Shown here one piece after another: positions 1 to 5,648 of a stretch of 5,692 nucleotides of DNA. The stretch comes from JBBFMJ01 sp037441225. Its GTDB lineage: Bacteria > Acidobacteriota > Thermoanaerobaculia > UBA2201. A program made the position numbers and the translations under genes. The DNA lies in the NCBI GenBank assembly GCA_037441225.1, contig JBBISU010000141.1, positions 1 to 5,692 on the forward strand. The letters are read 5' to 3'. Numbering within the stretch: position 1 is the stretch's first letter; each line of letters opens with the position of its first letter. The notes under the pieces were generated by a model. That model was not told the DNA's origin. It did not search any database and worked only from the letters and a program-made list of their open reading frames with translations.

Positions 1-1
1 T

Positions 2-124
2 TAGAGCCTATCTGGTAATTAAAATTTTTAAAATTGTTATACAATATATTGTATTATCATTTTTAATTATACCATATATATTGTGTACTGCAAATCAAAA
101 TAAGAGATTGTCGGACAGCCTCTA
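2..124. mobile_element. Possible MITE-like element with imperfect terminal inverted repeats
   Basis: The left end (2-19, TAGAGCCTATCTGGTAAT) and the reverse complement of 107-124 (TAGAGGCTGTCCGACAAT) match at 13 of 18 positions. Both ends carry TA, so 4-122 flanked by a TA duplication would fit the target preference of the IS630/Tc1-mariner superfamily (inference). The interior is very AT-rich, has no coding capacity, and holds a 14-bp palindrome at 40-53 (TACAATATATTGTA). The left end coincides with the edge of the window, so the element could be longer, or the repeat could be part of a degraded insertion sequence. The promoter of the riboswitch gene lies outside it, about 45 bases to the right. 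Confidence 0.3.
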
Positions 125-169
125 TAGAACTTGCGAATACATTACTTATAGATGATTTTGGGAAAAAAC

Positions 170-198
170 TTGACAGAATATTTTTTTTGTGTTATATT
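170..198 (+). promoter_or_regulatory. Sigma-70-type promoter of the riboswitch-btuB transcript
   Basis: A perfect -35 hexamer TTGACA lies at 170-175, followed by a 17-base spacer containing a run of eight T and a near-consensus -10 hexamer TATATT at 193-198. Transcription is expected to start near 204-206, just before the 5' strand of riboswitch helix P1 at 212. The position relative to the aptamer and the strength of both hexamers make this a convincing call. Confidence 0.85.
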
Positions 199-211
199 TA
201 ATTGTTCTTTG

Positions 212-367
212 AAATTTTTGGCTATGTAAGGGAAACAGGTGAAATGCCTGTGCGGCCCCCGCCACTGTAATTGGGGACGAAAGCAAGCAAAACCACTGGC
301 TTAATTTGCCGGGAAGGGCTTGCAAGTAGGAGGATCCAGAAGCCAGGAGACCTATAGCCAAAAATTT
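212..367 (+). promoter_or_regulatory. Cobalamin riboswitch aptamer (adenosylcobalamin-type architecture)
   Basis: This RNA element senses a B12 coenzyme and controls the receptor gene downstream. The conserved blocks are visible in order: AAGGGAA (228-234), an ACAGG/CCTGT helix (235-239 with 247-251), the block GCGGCCCCCGCCACTGTAA (252-270), ACCACTGG (292-299), CCGGGAAGG (309-317), AGTAGGAGGAT (325-335) and the B12 box AGCCAGGAGACCT (341-353). The closing helix P1 is a perfect 14-bp pairing of 212-225 with 354-367. Another helix pairs GCAAGC (283-288) with GCTTGC (318-323), and CTGGC (296-300) can pair with GCCGG (308-312). The ACCACTG...GGGAAGG peripheral region suggests the larger, adenosylcobalamin-preferring class; the preferred cofactor is inferred, not shown. 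The match to the family is close throughout. Confidence 0.97.
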
Positions 368-376
368 TTTTGAAGG

Positions 377-400
377 AACTTCTCCGGGGTGTGGGAAGTT
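377..400 (+). promoter_or_regulatory. Expression-platform hairpin (P13-like) with switching loop CGGGGTGT
   Basis: Bases 377-384 (AACTTCTC) pair with 393-400 (GGGAAGTT), with one G-T wobble, and expose an 8-base loop, CGGGGTGT (385-392). The CGGGG of the loop (385-389) is complementary to CCCCG in the aptamer's C-rich loop (257-261). It is also complementary to CCCCG in the 5' arm of the terminator (424-428), where pairing extends to AG at 429-430 with one bulged C. In cobalamin riboswitches the hairpin after the B12 box makes a kissing contact with loop L5 when ligand is bound. By inference, B12 binding captures this loop and frees the terminator, while without B12 the loop opens the terminator and btuB is read. 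Confidence 0.8.
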
Positions 401-421
401 GAAAAATAAATGAATGTTTTT

Positions 422-454
422 AGCCCCGAGTAGTTCGGGGCTTTAATTTTTTTT
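422..454 (+). terminator. Intrinsic terminator, the OFF switch of the B12 riboswitch
   Basis: AGCCCCGA (422-429) pairs perfectly with TCGGGGCT (435-442) around a 5-base loop, followed by TTAA and eight T (447-454). The T run ends immediately before the Shine-Dalgarno sequence AAGGAG (455-460) of btuB, so termination would exclude the ribosome binding site from the RNA. The 5' arm is also the target of the upstream hairpin loop at 385-389, which gives the alternative antiterminated state. Confidence 0.92.
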
Positions 455-465
455 AAGGAGTTTAT

Positions 466-2184
466 ATGTTTTTTTTAATTGTTTTTTTCTTTTCATTGAG
501 TTTATTTTCTCAATTTGAGGAAACAGTTGTAGTAACTGCATCTCCTTATAAAACAACCTTGGAGGAATTGAAAAATCATACAGAAATAGTTGATGAAAAA
601 AACTTGAAAGAGACCTCAAGTATAGAAGAAACTATAAGATTTTTTTCTTCTTCTTTTATTTTAAGAAGTGGTTCTCCAGGAAAAGTTTCTTCACTTTTTT
701 TAAGGGGCTCCGAATCAAACCATACACTTCTTTTATTTGAAGGGATGCCATTAAATGACCCTTACTTTGGAAACATATACCTTTCAGAATACCTTTCAAG
801 TAGTTTTTCAAAGGTTGAAATTTTAAAAGGACCATATTCATCTTTGTATGGTTCTGAAGCCCTTGGGGGTGTTGTTTCTTTGTTTTTAAAAAAGGAAAGA
901 GAGGCAAATTTATCAATTGGATTTGGAGGCTATGGATATAAAGATTTTAATTTTTCTTATGGAAAAGATAAATATTTTTTTAGTTTTTCAAAACATTTGG
1001 AAGATGGAAGGATGGAAAATGATGGATGGGATGAAAATCAGGGATATTTTTATATAGATGGGAAAAGTTTGAATGCCTTCTTTTTTGCAAGGAAAGGAAA
1101 AGTTGAAATCCCCTTTGACGGATTCCACTTGACACCTTTTAGAAATCAAAAGACAGAGGATTATTTATTTAGCATTCCATTTGAAGGAGAAATTTTAGAT
1201 GGATGGAATTTAAGTGGTTTTGCAGGGATCTTAAATTCAAATTTTTATTTTGAAGATCCAGAAGATCAATGGGGCTATACCTGGGGGAAGACAAAAAGTC
1301 AAAGGATTTTTGGAAATTTTAAAATTTTTAAGTCCTATGAAAATTTTCATATTGCCTTTGGGTTGGAAGGAAAGGAAGAAAAGGTCTGGGATAAAAATGT
1401 TTTTAGTGAAAATTTAAGGGGTGAAAAATTTCAAAACAATGGGTTATTTTTACAAGGGAAAAAAGATTTTAAAAAATTTAATTTGCAATTTGGTTTAAGG
1501 TTTGATAGATCATCAAACTTTGGAAGCTCTTTAAATCCAAAAGTCGGCTTATTTTTTCCTTTAAAAGATTTTAATTTTTATTTTCAAGCAGGAAAAGCTT
1601 TTAGAGCGCCTTCAATTGGTGAACTATATTACCCTTATTCTGGAAACAAAAATTTAAAGGAAGAAAAACTTCAAAGCTACGAAGTTGGTTTATCTTATAA
1701 AAATTTATCATTAAATTTTTTTAAAAATGATTTTAATAATTTAATTGATTTTGAATTTTCAACTTATAAGTTTGAAAACATTGGGAAAGCAAAGACGGCT
1801 GGGGTTGAATTTTCTTATAAAAATTCTTTTCTTTTCTTTTCTTTGAATTATTTAAAAACAAAGGACATAATAAAAAATGAAGAACTTTTAAGAAGGCCTA
1901 AAATTTCAAGTAATTTAAGTTTTTTTGGAAATTACAAAGGTTTGAATTTTTCTTTTCAAACTTTATATGTAGGAAAAAGATGGGATATAAATGAATATTA
2001 TGAAAGAACCGAAATGGATGGATTTTTCAGACAGGATTTTGTTATAAAATTTAATTTTAAAGAATTTTTTAATTTAAAAATAAAAATTGAAAACCTTTAC
2101 AATTCTTCCTATGAAGAAGTATATGGCTACAAAGCATTAGGAAGGAGGATTATATTAAATTTTGAAAAGGAATTTGGTTTTTAA
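466..2184 (+). CDS. btuB: TonB-dependent outer-membrane vitamin B12 receptor (BtuB-like)
   Basis: The 572-residue product is expected to take up cobalamin across the outer membrane, powered by TonB-ExbBD. Residues 2-14 form a hydrophobic signal peptide with likely cleavage near 15-16. A TonB box, EETVVVTA, follows at 18-25. The plug domain (about 32-143) carries family signatures: SLFLRGSESNHTLLLFEGMP (76-95), NDPY, VEILKGPYSSLYGSEALGG (117-135). The rest is a beta-barrel of alternating aromatic strands, including FRAPSIGELYYP, the conserved ENLYNSSYEEVYGY near the end, and a terminal Phe. It is somewhat shorter than the E. coli protein of about 614 residues. The start is fixed by AAGGAG (455-460), 5 bases away, and an in-frame TAA at 454-456. 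The cobalamin riboswitch upstream supports B12 or a related corrinoid as substrate. The transport genes btuC, btuD and btuF are not in this window. Confidence 0.93.
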   Translation: MFFLIVFFFSLSLFSQFEETVVVTASPYKTTLEELKNHTEIVDEKNLKETSSIEETIRFFSSSFILRSGSPGKVSSLFLRGSESNHTLLLFEGMPLNDPYFGNIYLSEYLSSSFSKVEILKGPYSSLYGSEALGGVVSLFLKKEREANLSIGFGGYGYKDFNFSYGKDKYFFSFSKHLEDGRMENDGWDENQGYFYIDGKSLNAFFFARKGKVEIPFDGFHLTPFRNQKTEDYLFSIPFEGEILDGWNLSGFAGILNSNFYFEDPEDQWGYTWGKTKSQRIFGNFKIFKSYENFHIAFGLEGKEEKVWDKNVFSENLRGEKFQNNGLFLQGKKDFKKFNLQFGLRFDRSSNFGSSLNPKVGLFFPLKDFNFYFQAGKAFRAPSIGELYYPYSGNKNLKEEKLQSYEVGLSYKNLSLNFFKNDFNNLIDFEFSTYKFENIGKAKTAGVEFSYKNSFLFFSLNYLKTKDIIKNEELLRRPKISSNLSFFGNYKGLNFSFQTLYVGKRWDINEYYERTEMDGFFRQDFVIKFNFKEFFNLKIKIENLYNSSYEEVYGYKALGRRIILNFEKEFGF

Positions 2185-2193
2185 AAATAAATA

Positions 2194-2952
2194 TTAAGGT
2201 TTATATTTTTTTAAAACATCTTTTAAATGCTTATTTCTTTCAATTATCATTTTATAAATATCAGGCCAATGTTCTATAACCATACGCCTTCCTTGCATTG
2301 TTCCTCTAATAAAACTTGCAGTGCTCAAAATTCTATGATTTTTCATTTCTTCCCAATATATTGGGCTTTTAAGAGTACAAATTCGTTTTATTTCTGCAAA
2401 ATAATCAAAACCTTTTTTCCATCCTGCTTTTTCCTTTTTGGGATCACTTAAAAGTATAAATATATCTTTAATGTATTTTTTTGGAGTAGCATGATAAAAT
2501 AAAAGCAAATCCCCTTTATGTGCTTTGCTTGGGACAGACCAGCCATCAGAATAATTTGTTTCTGACAAATCATCGCTATATTCTTTTACTGGTTGAATCC
2601 AGATATTAAAGCCCAAGCCATATTCTTTTCTTAACTCTACAATTTTTAATTTTTTTGGTGCATCATTCCAGTTGTTTTCCCAGCATACAATCCAATCACA
2701 TCCTTTTGGATTATGTTTATCTCTTTGAAAATTTTTAGATTTAAATTCAAATTCTATTCTTATTCTTTCTTCTTTATCCCCTGTATTTATATAAGCAATA
2801 CAATCTGGATATTTTGATTGAATTCGTTCAATTTTTATTTTATGCTTTTCTGCATAATAGGCAAATAAAAAAACAACACCAAGTTCATTTGTTGGTGCAT
2901 AACTCATTGGGACTTTTTCTAATGATATGGGCCTTTCATATTTTTTTACCAT
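2194..2952 (-). CDS. Putative modification-dependent nuclease: PD-(D/E)XK-like plus EVE/PUA-like domains
   Basis: This 252-residue protein appears to have two modules. The N-terminal part (about 15-108) has a PD-(D/E)XK-like layout: E23 in a helix (TNELG), D50 in YPDC, and E69-F70-K71 in a strand (IRIEFEFKS), followed by CDWIVCWENNW (85-95). The C-terminal part (about 112-240) resembles the EVE/PUA fold: a first strand NIWIQPV, then KGDLLLFYHAT (146-156), DIFILLSDP (163-171), WKKGFDYFAEI, and a final HWPDIYKMII helix. EVE domains belong to the PUA-like group that reads modified bases, so I infer cleavage of modified foreign DNA (type IV-like restriction). No methyltransferase is visible, which fits that idea. 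The ATG start has AGAAGG (2957-2962) 4 bases upstream and its own promoter. It converges on btuB with a 9-base gap. An alternative is RNA processing or repair. The domain calls come from pattern recognition only. Confidence 0.75.
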   Translation of the reverse strand: MVKKYERPISLEKVPMSYAPTNELGVVFLFAYYAEKHKIKIERIQSKYPDCIAYINTGDKEERIRIEFEFKSKNFQRDKHNPKGCDWIVCWENNWNDAPKKLKIVELRKEYGLGFNIWIQPVKEYSDDLSETNYSDGWSVPSKAHKGDLLLFYHATPKKYIKDIFILLSDPKKEKAGWKKGFDYFAEIKRICTLKSPIYWEEMKNHRILSTASFIRGTMQGRRMVIEHWPDIYKMIIERNKHLKDVLKKYKP

Positions 2953-2983
2953 ATAACCTTCTATATATTAAAATAATTAATTT

Positions 2984-3011
2984 ATTGTACCATTTTTTTT
3001 ATTGTTTTCAA
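2984..3011 (-). promoter_or_regulatory. Promoter of the nuclease-EVE gene
   Basis: On the minus strand, TTGAAA (3011-3006) and TACAAT (2989-2984) are separated by 16 bases. Transcription would start near 2977, giving a leader of about 25 bases that carries the Shine-Dalgarno AGAAGG and the ATG at 2952. The fit with the chosen start supports both calls and makes the gene a single-gene transcription unit. Confidence 0.65.
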
Positions 3012-3376
3012 TAAAATTCTTTTAGAGTGGAATGTCTTATTTTTAAACAACAGAATTAGAACATGAAAGATAAAAATCTAATTTTCATACTTTAATTTAA
3101 ATCTTATCTTTTAGCGCATCAAAGTATTTATGCACTATTTTAGATTTAGCTTTTTTGTGTTTTTTCCTATGATTTTAATTACTGATCTACTGATATACTA
3201 TTTTGCCAGTCATTTTCCATTCCACATTGAGGCTTTTGAATCTTAACCCTATCTCCTAAATGCAAACTACTAACTAATTATTTATTTTTTATCTAAAGTT
3301 AAAAACCTGCAAATACATTGAAAAAATAAAAGCAGAAATAAATTTTGCGGCTACATTTTTTTGATTATTATTTTAC
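3012..3376. other. Gene-poor intergenic stretch with possible degraded coding fragments
   Basis: No complete gene, RNA gene or strong terminator is visible here. On the minus strand, 3277-3179 is open for 32 codons and reads like a protein segment, including LHLGDRVKIQKPQCGMENDW, but has no convincing start or Shine-Dalgarno site. Slightly downstream, in another frame, a 25-codon piece (RKKHKKAKSKIVHKYFDALK) ends in a stop near 3104. Together these could be remnants of a decayed gene, or chance. A short tandem repeat (TACTGATC/TACTGATA) lies near 3180-3195. Confidence 0.4.
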
Positions 3377-3396
3377 GGGTCGTGCAAGCACGACCC
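3377..3396. repeat. GC-rich perfect palindrome, REP-like
   Basis: GGGTCGTGC pairs with GCACGACCC around a 2-base AA loop (or 8 bp around CAAG). It lies 13 bases past the stop of the Ycf46-like gene. It is far more GC-rich than its surroundings, and on neither strand is it followed by a T run, so it is not a canonical intrinsic terminator. It may stabilise the 3' end of the operon mRNA or be one copy of a dispersed palindromic repeat; similar GTAGGGG...CCCC-type palindromes occur as dispersed repeats in many genomes. Copy number cannot be judged from one window. Confidence 0.6.
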
Positions 3397-3409
3397 CTAC
3401 ACTGCTGCT

Positions 3410-4873
3410 TTACTGCTCTATAATTGTCTTTACCTTTGATGCAGAAAGGGCTCTTTTTTTTGCCCAGGAACGGAGTGCCTTTATTTGTTCTTGCATTGTT
3501 GTTGCAAGAGGAATTAAATGATGAATTTCCCAGAATAAATCATCCTGTGTCATTTCCCTTTCTTCTGCCACTGCTCTTGTGGCAGCAGATAAAACAACTT
3601 GTTCAATTTCAGCCCCAGAAAAATTTTCAGTTATCTGTGAAAGTAATATAAAATCATATTTTGCTAAATTTTCACCTAACTTTTTTAAATGGATTTGGAA
3701 AATCTCTTTTCTTTCTTCTTGTGTTGGCAAATCAACAAAAAATATTTGATCAAACCTTCCACGCCTTACCATTTCAGCAGGAAGTAAATCAATCCTGTTT
3801 GCTGTTGCAGCAACAAAAACAAAACCCTTCCTCTCTTGCATCCAGGTTAAAAATTTTGAAAAAATCCTTGCAGAAACCCCCGTCTCTGCTTGTGCAGATA
3901 TTCCCATTTCAATTTCATCAATCCACAAAATTGCAGGGGCTATTGATTCCATCTGCCTCAATGCCTTATCAAACAATGCCTCTGCTGCACCTAAACTTTG
4001 AGAAAAAACCATATTCATATCCAATCTAAATAGGGGAAGTTTCCAGATATCAGAGATTGCTTTAACAGATAAACTTTTTCCGCAACCAGAAATTCCCATA
4101 AGTAAAAGCCCCTTTGGTGTTATTTTCGTATTACCTTTTAAATACAATTGTATAAATTTTTCCCTTACCCTCAGCCATTCTTTTAAATTTTCAAGCCCAC
4201 CAATTTCATCTACAGAATAATTCATTTGAATTGGTTCCAAAACCCATTCACTTTTTATTCTTTTTATTTTTTCTTGAAGTAAATTTCTTAAAAATTCATC
4301 GGAAGTCCTTTCTTTCATAGAAAGGAGTGCTTTTTTTAGAGAAAATTCAATTTCATTTTGTTTTAAACCTTTTAGAATTGCTATAGAGTGGGCAATGGTT
4401 AAAGAAGGAAAAGAAAGATTTGAGTTTTTAAGAAACATTTCAATTATTGTTTGTATTTCATTTTCATCAAGTGGAGGCAACCTCAATATTTGCATTTCTC
4501 CAACCAATTCTTCTGGTAAATCTATTAAATCAGAAGAAATAATAATGTATTTATTTTTCCCTTTTAAATTATAAAATTCATCTTTTAACGCCCTTATAAA
4601 AGATTTATTTTGCATAAAATCATTTGAAATCTTAAGCCACAAAAAAGCTTTTTCCTTATCTTTCCCAAATTTTTTTATTGCCTCTTCTGCGCTTATTGGA
4701 TGAATTTCTTCCTCTTTTGATTTAATGCCAAAATAAGAGCTCCAAATATAATAATCTTTTCCTGGGAAAAATTTTTTTAATATGTGTTCTAATCTTTGTT
4801 CTTCTGTTGTGATAATACCAATTAAGGGGTAGCCAATTTTAATAAAAACTGAAAGTTCTTGTATAAAATTCAC
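3410..4873 (-). CDS. ycf46: AAA+ ATPase of the Ycf46 family
   Basis: The 487-residue protein matches the Ycf46 family in layout and length. The N-terminal domain opens with the typical YPLIGIITTEEQRLEHIL (15-32), and the AAA+ module starts at EIGGLENLKEWL (223-234). It has Walker A GISGCGKS (260-267), Walker B ILWIDEIE (315-322), sensor 1 ATAN (356-359), Arg-finger region RRGRFD (370-375) and sensor 2 SGAEIE (419-424). The C-terminus has the family's TTMQEQIKALRSWAKKRA. All ATPase residues are present, so it is probably active and oligomeric. The GESE of classical AAA proteins reads GAAE (295-298). The family, known from cyanobacteria and plastids, has no settled biochemical role. The start is GTG, directly after the upstream TAG, with AAGGTGG (4880-4886) 6 bases before it. 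It is the last gene of the three-gene operon. I am confident of the family, not the function. Confidence 0.92.
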   Translation of the reverse strand: MNFIQELSVFIKIGYPLIGIITTEEQRLEHILKKFFPGKDYYIWSSYFGIKSKEEEIHPISAEEAIKKFGKDKEKAFLWLKISNDFMQNKSFIRALKDEFYNLKGKNKYIIISSDLIDLPEELVGEMQILRLPPLDENEIQTIIEMFLKNSNLSFPSLTIAHSIAILKGLKQNEIEFSLKKALLSMKERTSDEFLRNLLQEKIKRIKSEWVLEPIQMNYSVDEIGGLENLKEWLRVREKFIQLYLKGNTKITPKGLLLMGISGCGKSLSVKAISDIWKLPLFRLDMNMVFSQSLGAAEALFDKALRQMESIAPAILWIDEIEMGISAQAETGVSARIFSKFLTWMQERKGFVFVAATANRIDLLPAEMVRRGRFDQIFFVDLPTQEERKEIFQIHLKKLGENLAKYDFILLSQITENFSGAEIEQVVLSAATRAVAEEREMTQDDLFWEIHHLIPLATTMQEQIKALRSWAKKRALSASKVKTIIEQ

Positions 4874-5251
4874 CTAAAACCACCTTTTAAATTTTTTATT
4901 TTCTTCCAATTTTTGAAATTTTTCTTCCAGTTTTTTTACTTGATTTTCTAAATTTCTTAGCTTTTGATCCATCAAAACCAAACTTTCCTGGATTTTTTCT
5001 ACTTTTATCTTTAAATTATTTTCATCTCCTTTGTTGAAATGGTCTTTTAATTTTTTTAAAGAAGTGCCTTCTGTTGCTTCCTTTATAAATTTAAATGTTT
5101 TAATATCTTCTTGTGTATATCTTCTATGACCCCCTTTAGTCCTTATTGGTTTTATGAGATAAGGAAAATTTTCTTCAAAAAACCTTAATGTAGTTATTGG
5201 AATATTTAAAAGTTTTGAAACCTTCCCAATTGAATATAAATTTTCTTCCAT
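4874..5251 (-). CDS. MerR-type transcriptional regulator with coiled-coil tail
   Basis: This is a small (125-residue) DNA-binding protein. Its N-terminal winged helix-turn-helix has MerR signatures: YSIGKVSKLLNIPITTLRFF (6-25), EENFPYL (26-32), the wing TKGGHRRYTQEDI (38-50), and a following helix FKFIKEATEGTSLKKLKDHF. Residues about 80-118 are heptad-rich and charged (KVEKIQESL...LENQVKKLEEKFQKLEE), predicting a dimerising coiled coil. There is no C-terminal effector domain and no metal-binding cysteines, so it is not a typical metal- or drug-sensing MerR protein. It begins with ATG directly after the TAA of the upstream gene and has no clear Shine-Dalgarno site, which suggests translational coupling. 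Its stop TAG abuts the GTG of the ATPase gene. It may regulate its own operon, but no operator is identifiable. Confidence 0.88.
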   Translation of the reverse strand: MEENLYSIGKVSKLLNIPITTLRFFEENFPYLIKPIRTKGGHRRYTQEDIKTFKFIKEATEGTSLKKLKDHFNKGDENNLKIKVEKIQESLVLMDQKLRNLENQVKKLEEKFQKLEENKKFKRWF

Positions 5252-5602
5252 TTAAAATAGAGGATTTTCATATTTTGGATTAAATTTTAATTCAGTTTTA
5301 TATCCTATTATATCAATTGGGACTGTGTAGTAAACTTCGATTTTTATATAGCTGCTGCTTTTTGAAACCTTTATATTTTTTTCAGTGACTGGAAGATCCA
5401 ATTCTTTTGCCTTTTCAACAATTTGAGATATAATCTGCTCCTGTGTAAAAAGGGAACCTTGAAGAGAGAAGGTTTCAACTGTTTTGCTTAGTTCAGCTGC
5501 CTTTACCTTGATTGGAATAATAATATAAAGTGAATAACCTACCACAATTAAAATTAATAGACCAACAATACATCCAAAATTAATCTTACCTAAGTTTCTC
5601 AT
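5252..5602 (-). CDS. Small single-pass membrane protein, DUF4845-like, function unknown
   Basis: The 116-residue product has a basic N-terminus (MRNLGK), one membrane helix at about 8-29 (NFGCIVGLLILIVVGYSLYI) and a soluble tail. The tail is predicted to face the periplasm by the positive-inside rule. It has an alpha part (TQEQIISQIVEKAKEL, 53-68) and a beta part (SYIKIEVYYTVPIDIIGYKT, 84-103). The layout resembles DUF4845-type proteins, but I recognise this only from the pattern. ATG at 5602 is chosen over an in-frame ATG at 5629 because GGAGG (5607-5611) lies 4 bases before it, and because the promoter -10 (5620-5625) is downstream of 5629. It is the first gene of the operon; its TAA abuts the ATG of the MerR gene. 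Confidence 0.8.
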   Translation of the reverse strand: MRNLGKINFGCIVGLLILIVVGYSLYIIIPIKVKAAELSKTVETFSLQGSLFTQEQIISQIVEKAKELDLPVTEKNIKVSKSSSYIKIEVYYTVPIDIIGYKTELKFNPKYENPLF

Positions 5603-5606
5603 ATAA

Positions 5607-5611
5607 CCTCC
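5607..5611 (-). promoter_or_regulatory. Start-deciding ribosome binding site of the membrane-protein gene
   Basis: GGAGG on the minus strand is followed by TTAT and then ATG at 5602. This fixes the start at 5602 and removes nine residues from the longest open frame. The same GG-TTAT-ATG arrangement precedes the nuclease-EVE gene. Confidence 0.85.
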
Positions 5612-5619
5612 AAAAAACA

Positions 5620-5648
5620 AATTTATCATATTTATTTCATTATTTCAA
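5620..5648 (-). promoter_or_regulatory. Promoter of the membrane protein-MerR-Ycf46 operon
   Basis: On the minus strand, TTGAAA (5648-5643) is followed by a 17-base spacer and TAAATT (5625-5620). The spacer ends in TGA, so there is an extended -10 (TGn). Transcription is expected near 5613, leaving a very short leader with the GGAGG site. I see no recognisable gene or inverted-repeat operator between here and the end of the window at 5692. Confidence 0.55.

Noticed and set aside
146..361. A 71-codon open frame on the minus strand
   Set aside because: It lies antisense to the cobalamin riboswitch, whose conserved bases explain the sequence, and the peptide has no family features.
656..916. 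An 86-codon open frame on the minus strand
   Set aside because: It is antisense to the plug domain of the B12 receptor, whose coding signature is clear.
2177..2216. A bidirectional terminator between btuB and the nuclease gene
   Set aside because: The inverted sequences are A/T only and interrupted, so a stable hairpin is not supported.
2227..2451. A 74-codon plus-strand frame, with another at 2814-3014
   Set aside because: Both are shadows of the minus-strand nuclease-EVE gene; their products are low in structure and lack good ribosome binding sites.
3063..3087. ATGAAAGAT...ATCT...TTTCAT inverted repeat in the gap
   Set aside because: The pairing is short, AT-rich and interrupted by unpaired bases; chance is likely in this composition.
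3377..3396. Calling the palindrome an intrinsic terminator
   Set aside because: No T run follows the stem on either strand.
3424..4029. Plus-strand frames of 75 and 122 codons
   Set aside because: They lie opposite the Ycf46 ATPase, which has complete conserved motifs in its own frame.
5603..5629. Nine extra N-terminal residues for the membrane protein, starting at ATG 5629
   Set aside because: There is no Shine-Dalgarno site before it and it sits upstream of the predicted -10 hexamer; GGAGG-TTAT-ATG at 5602 is far better.
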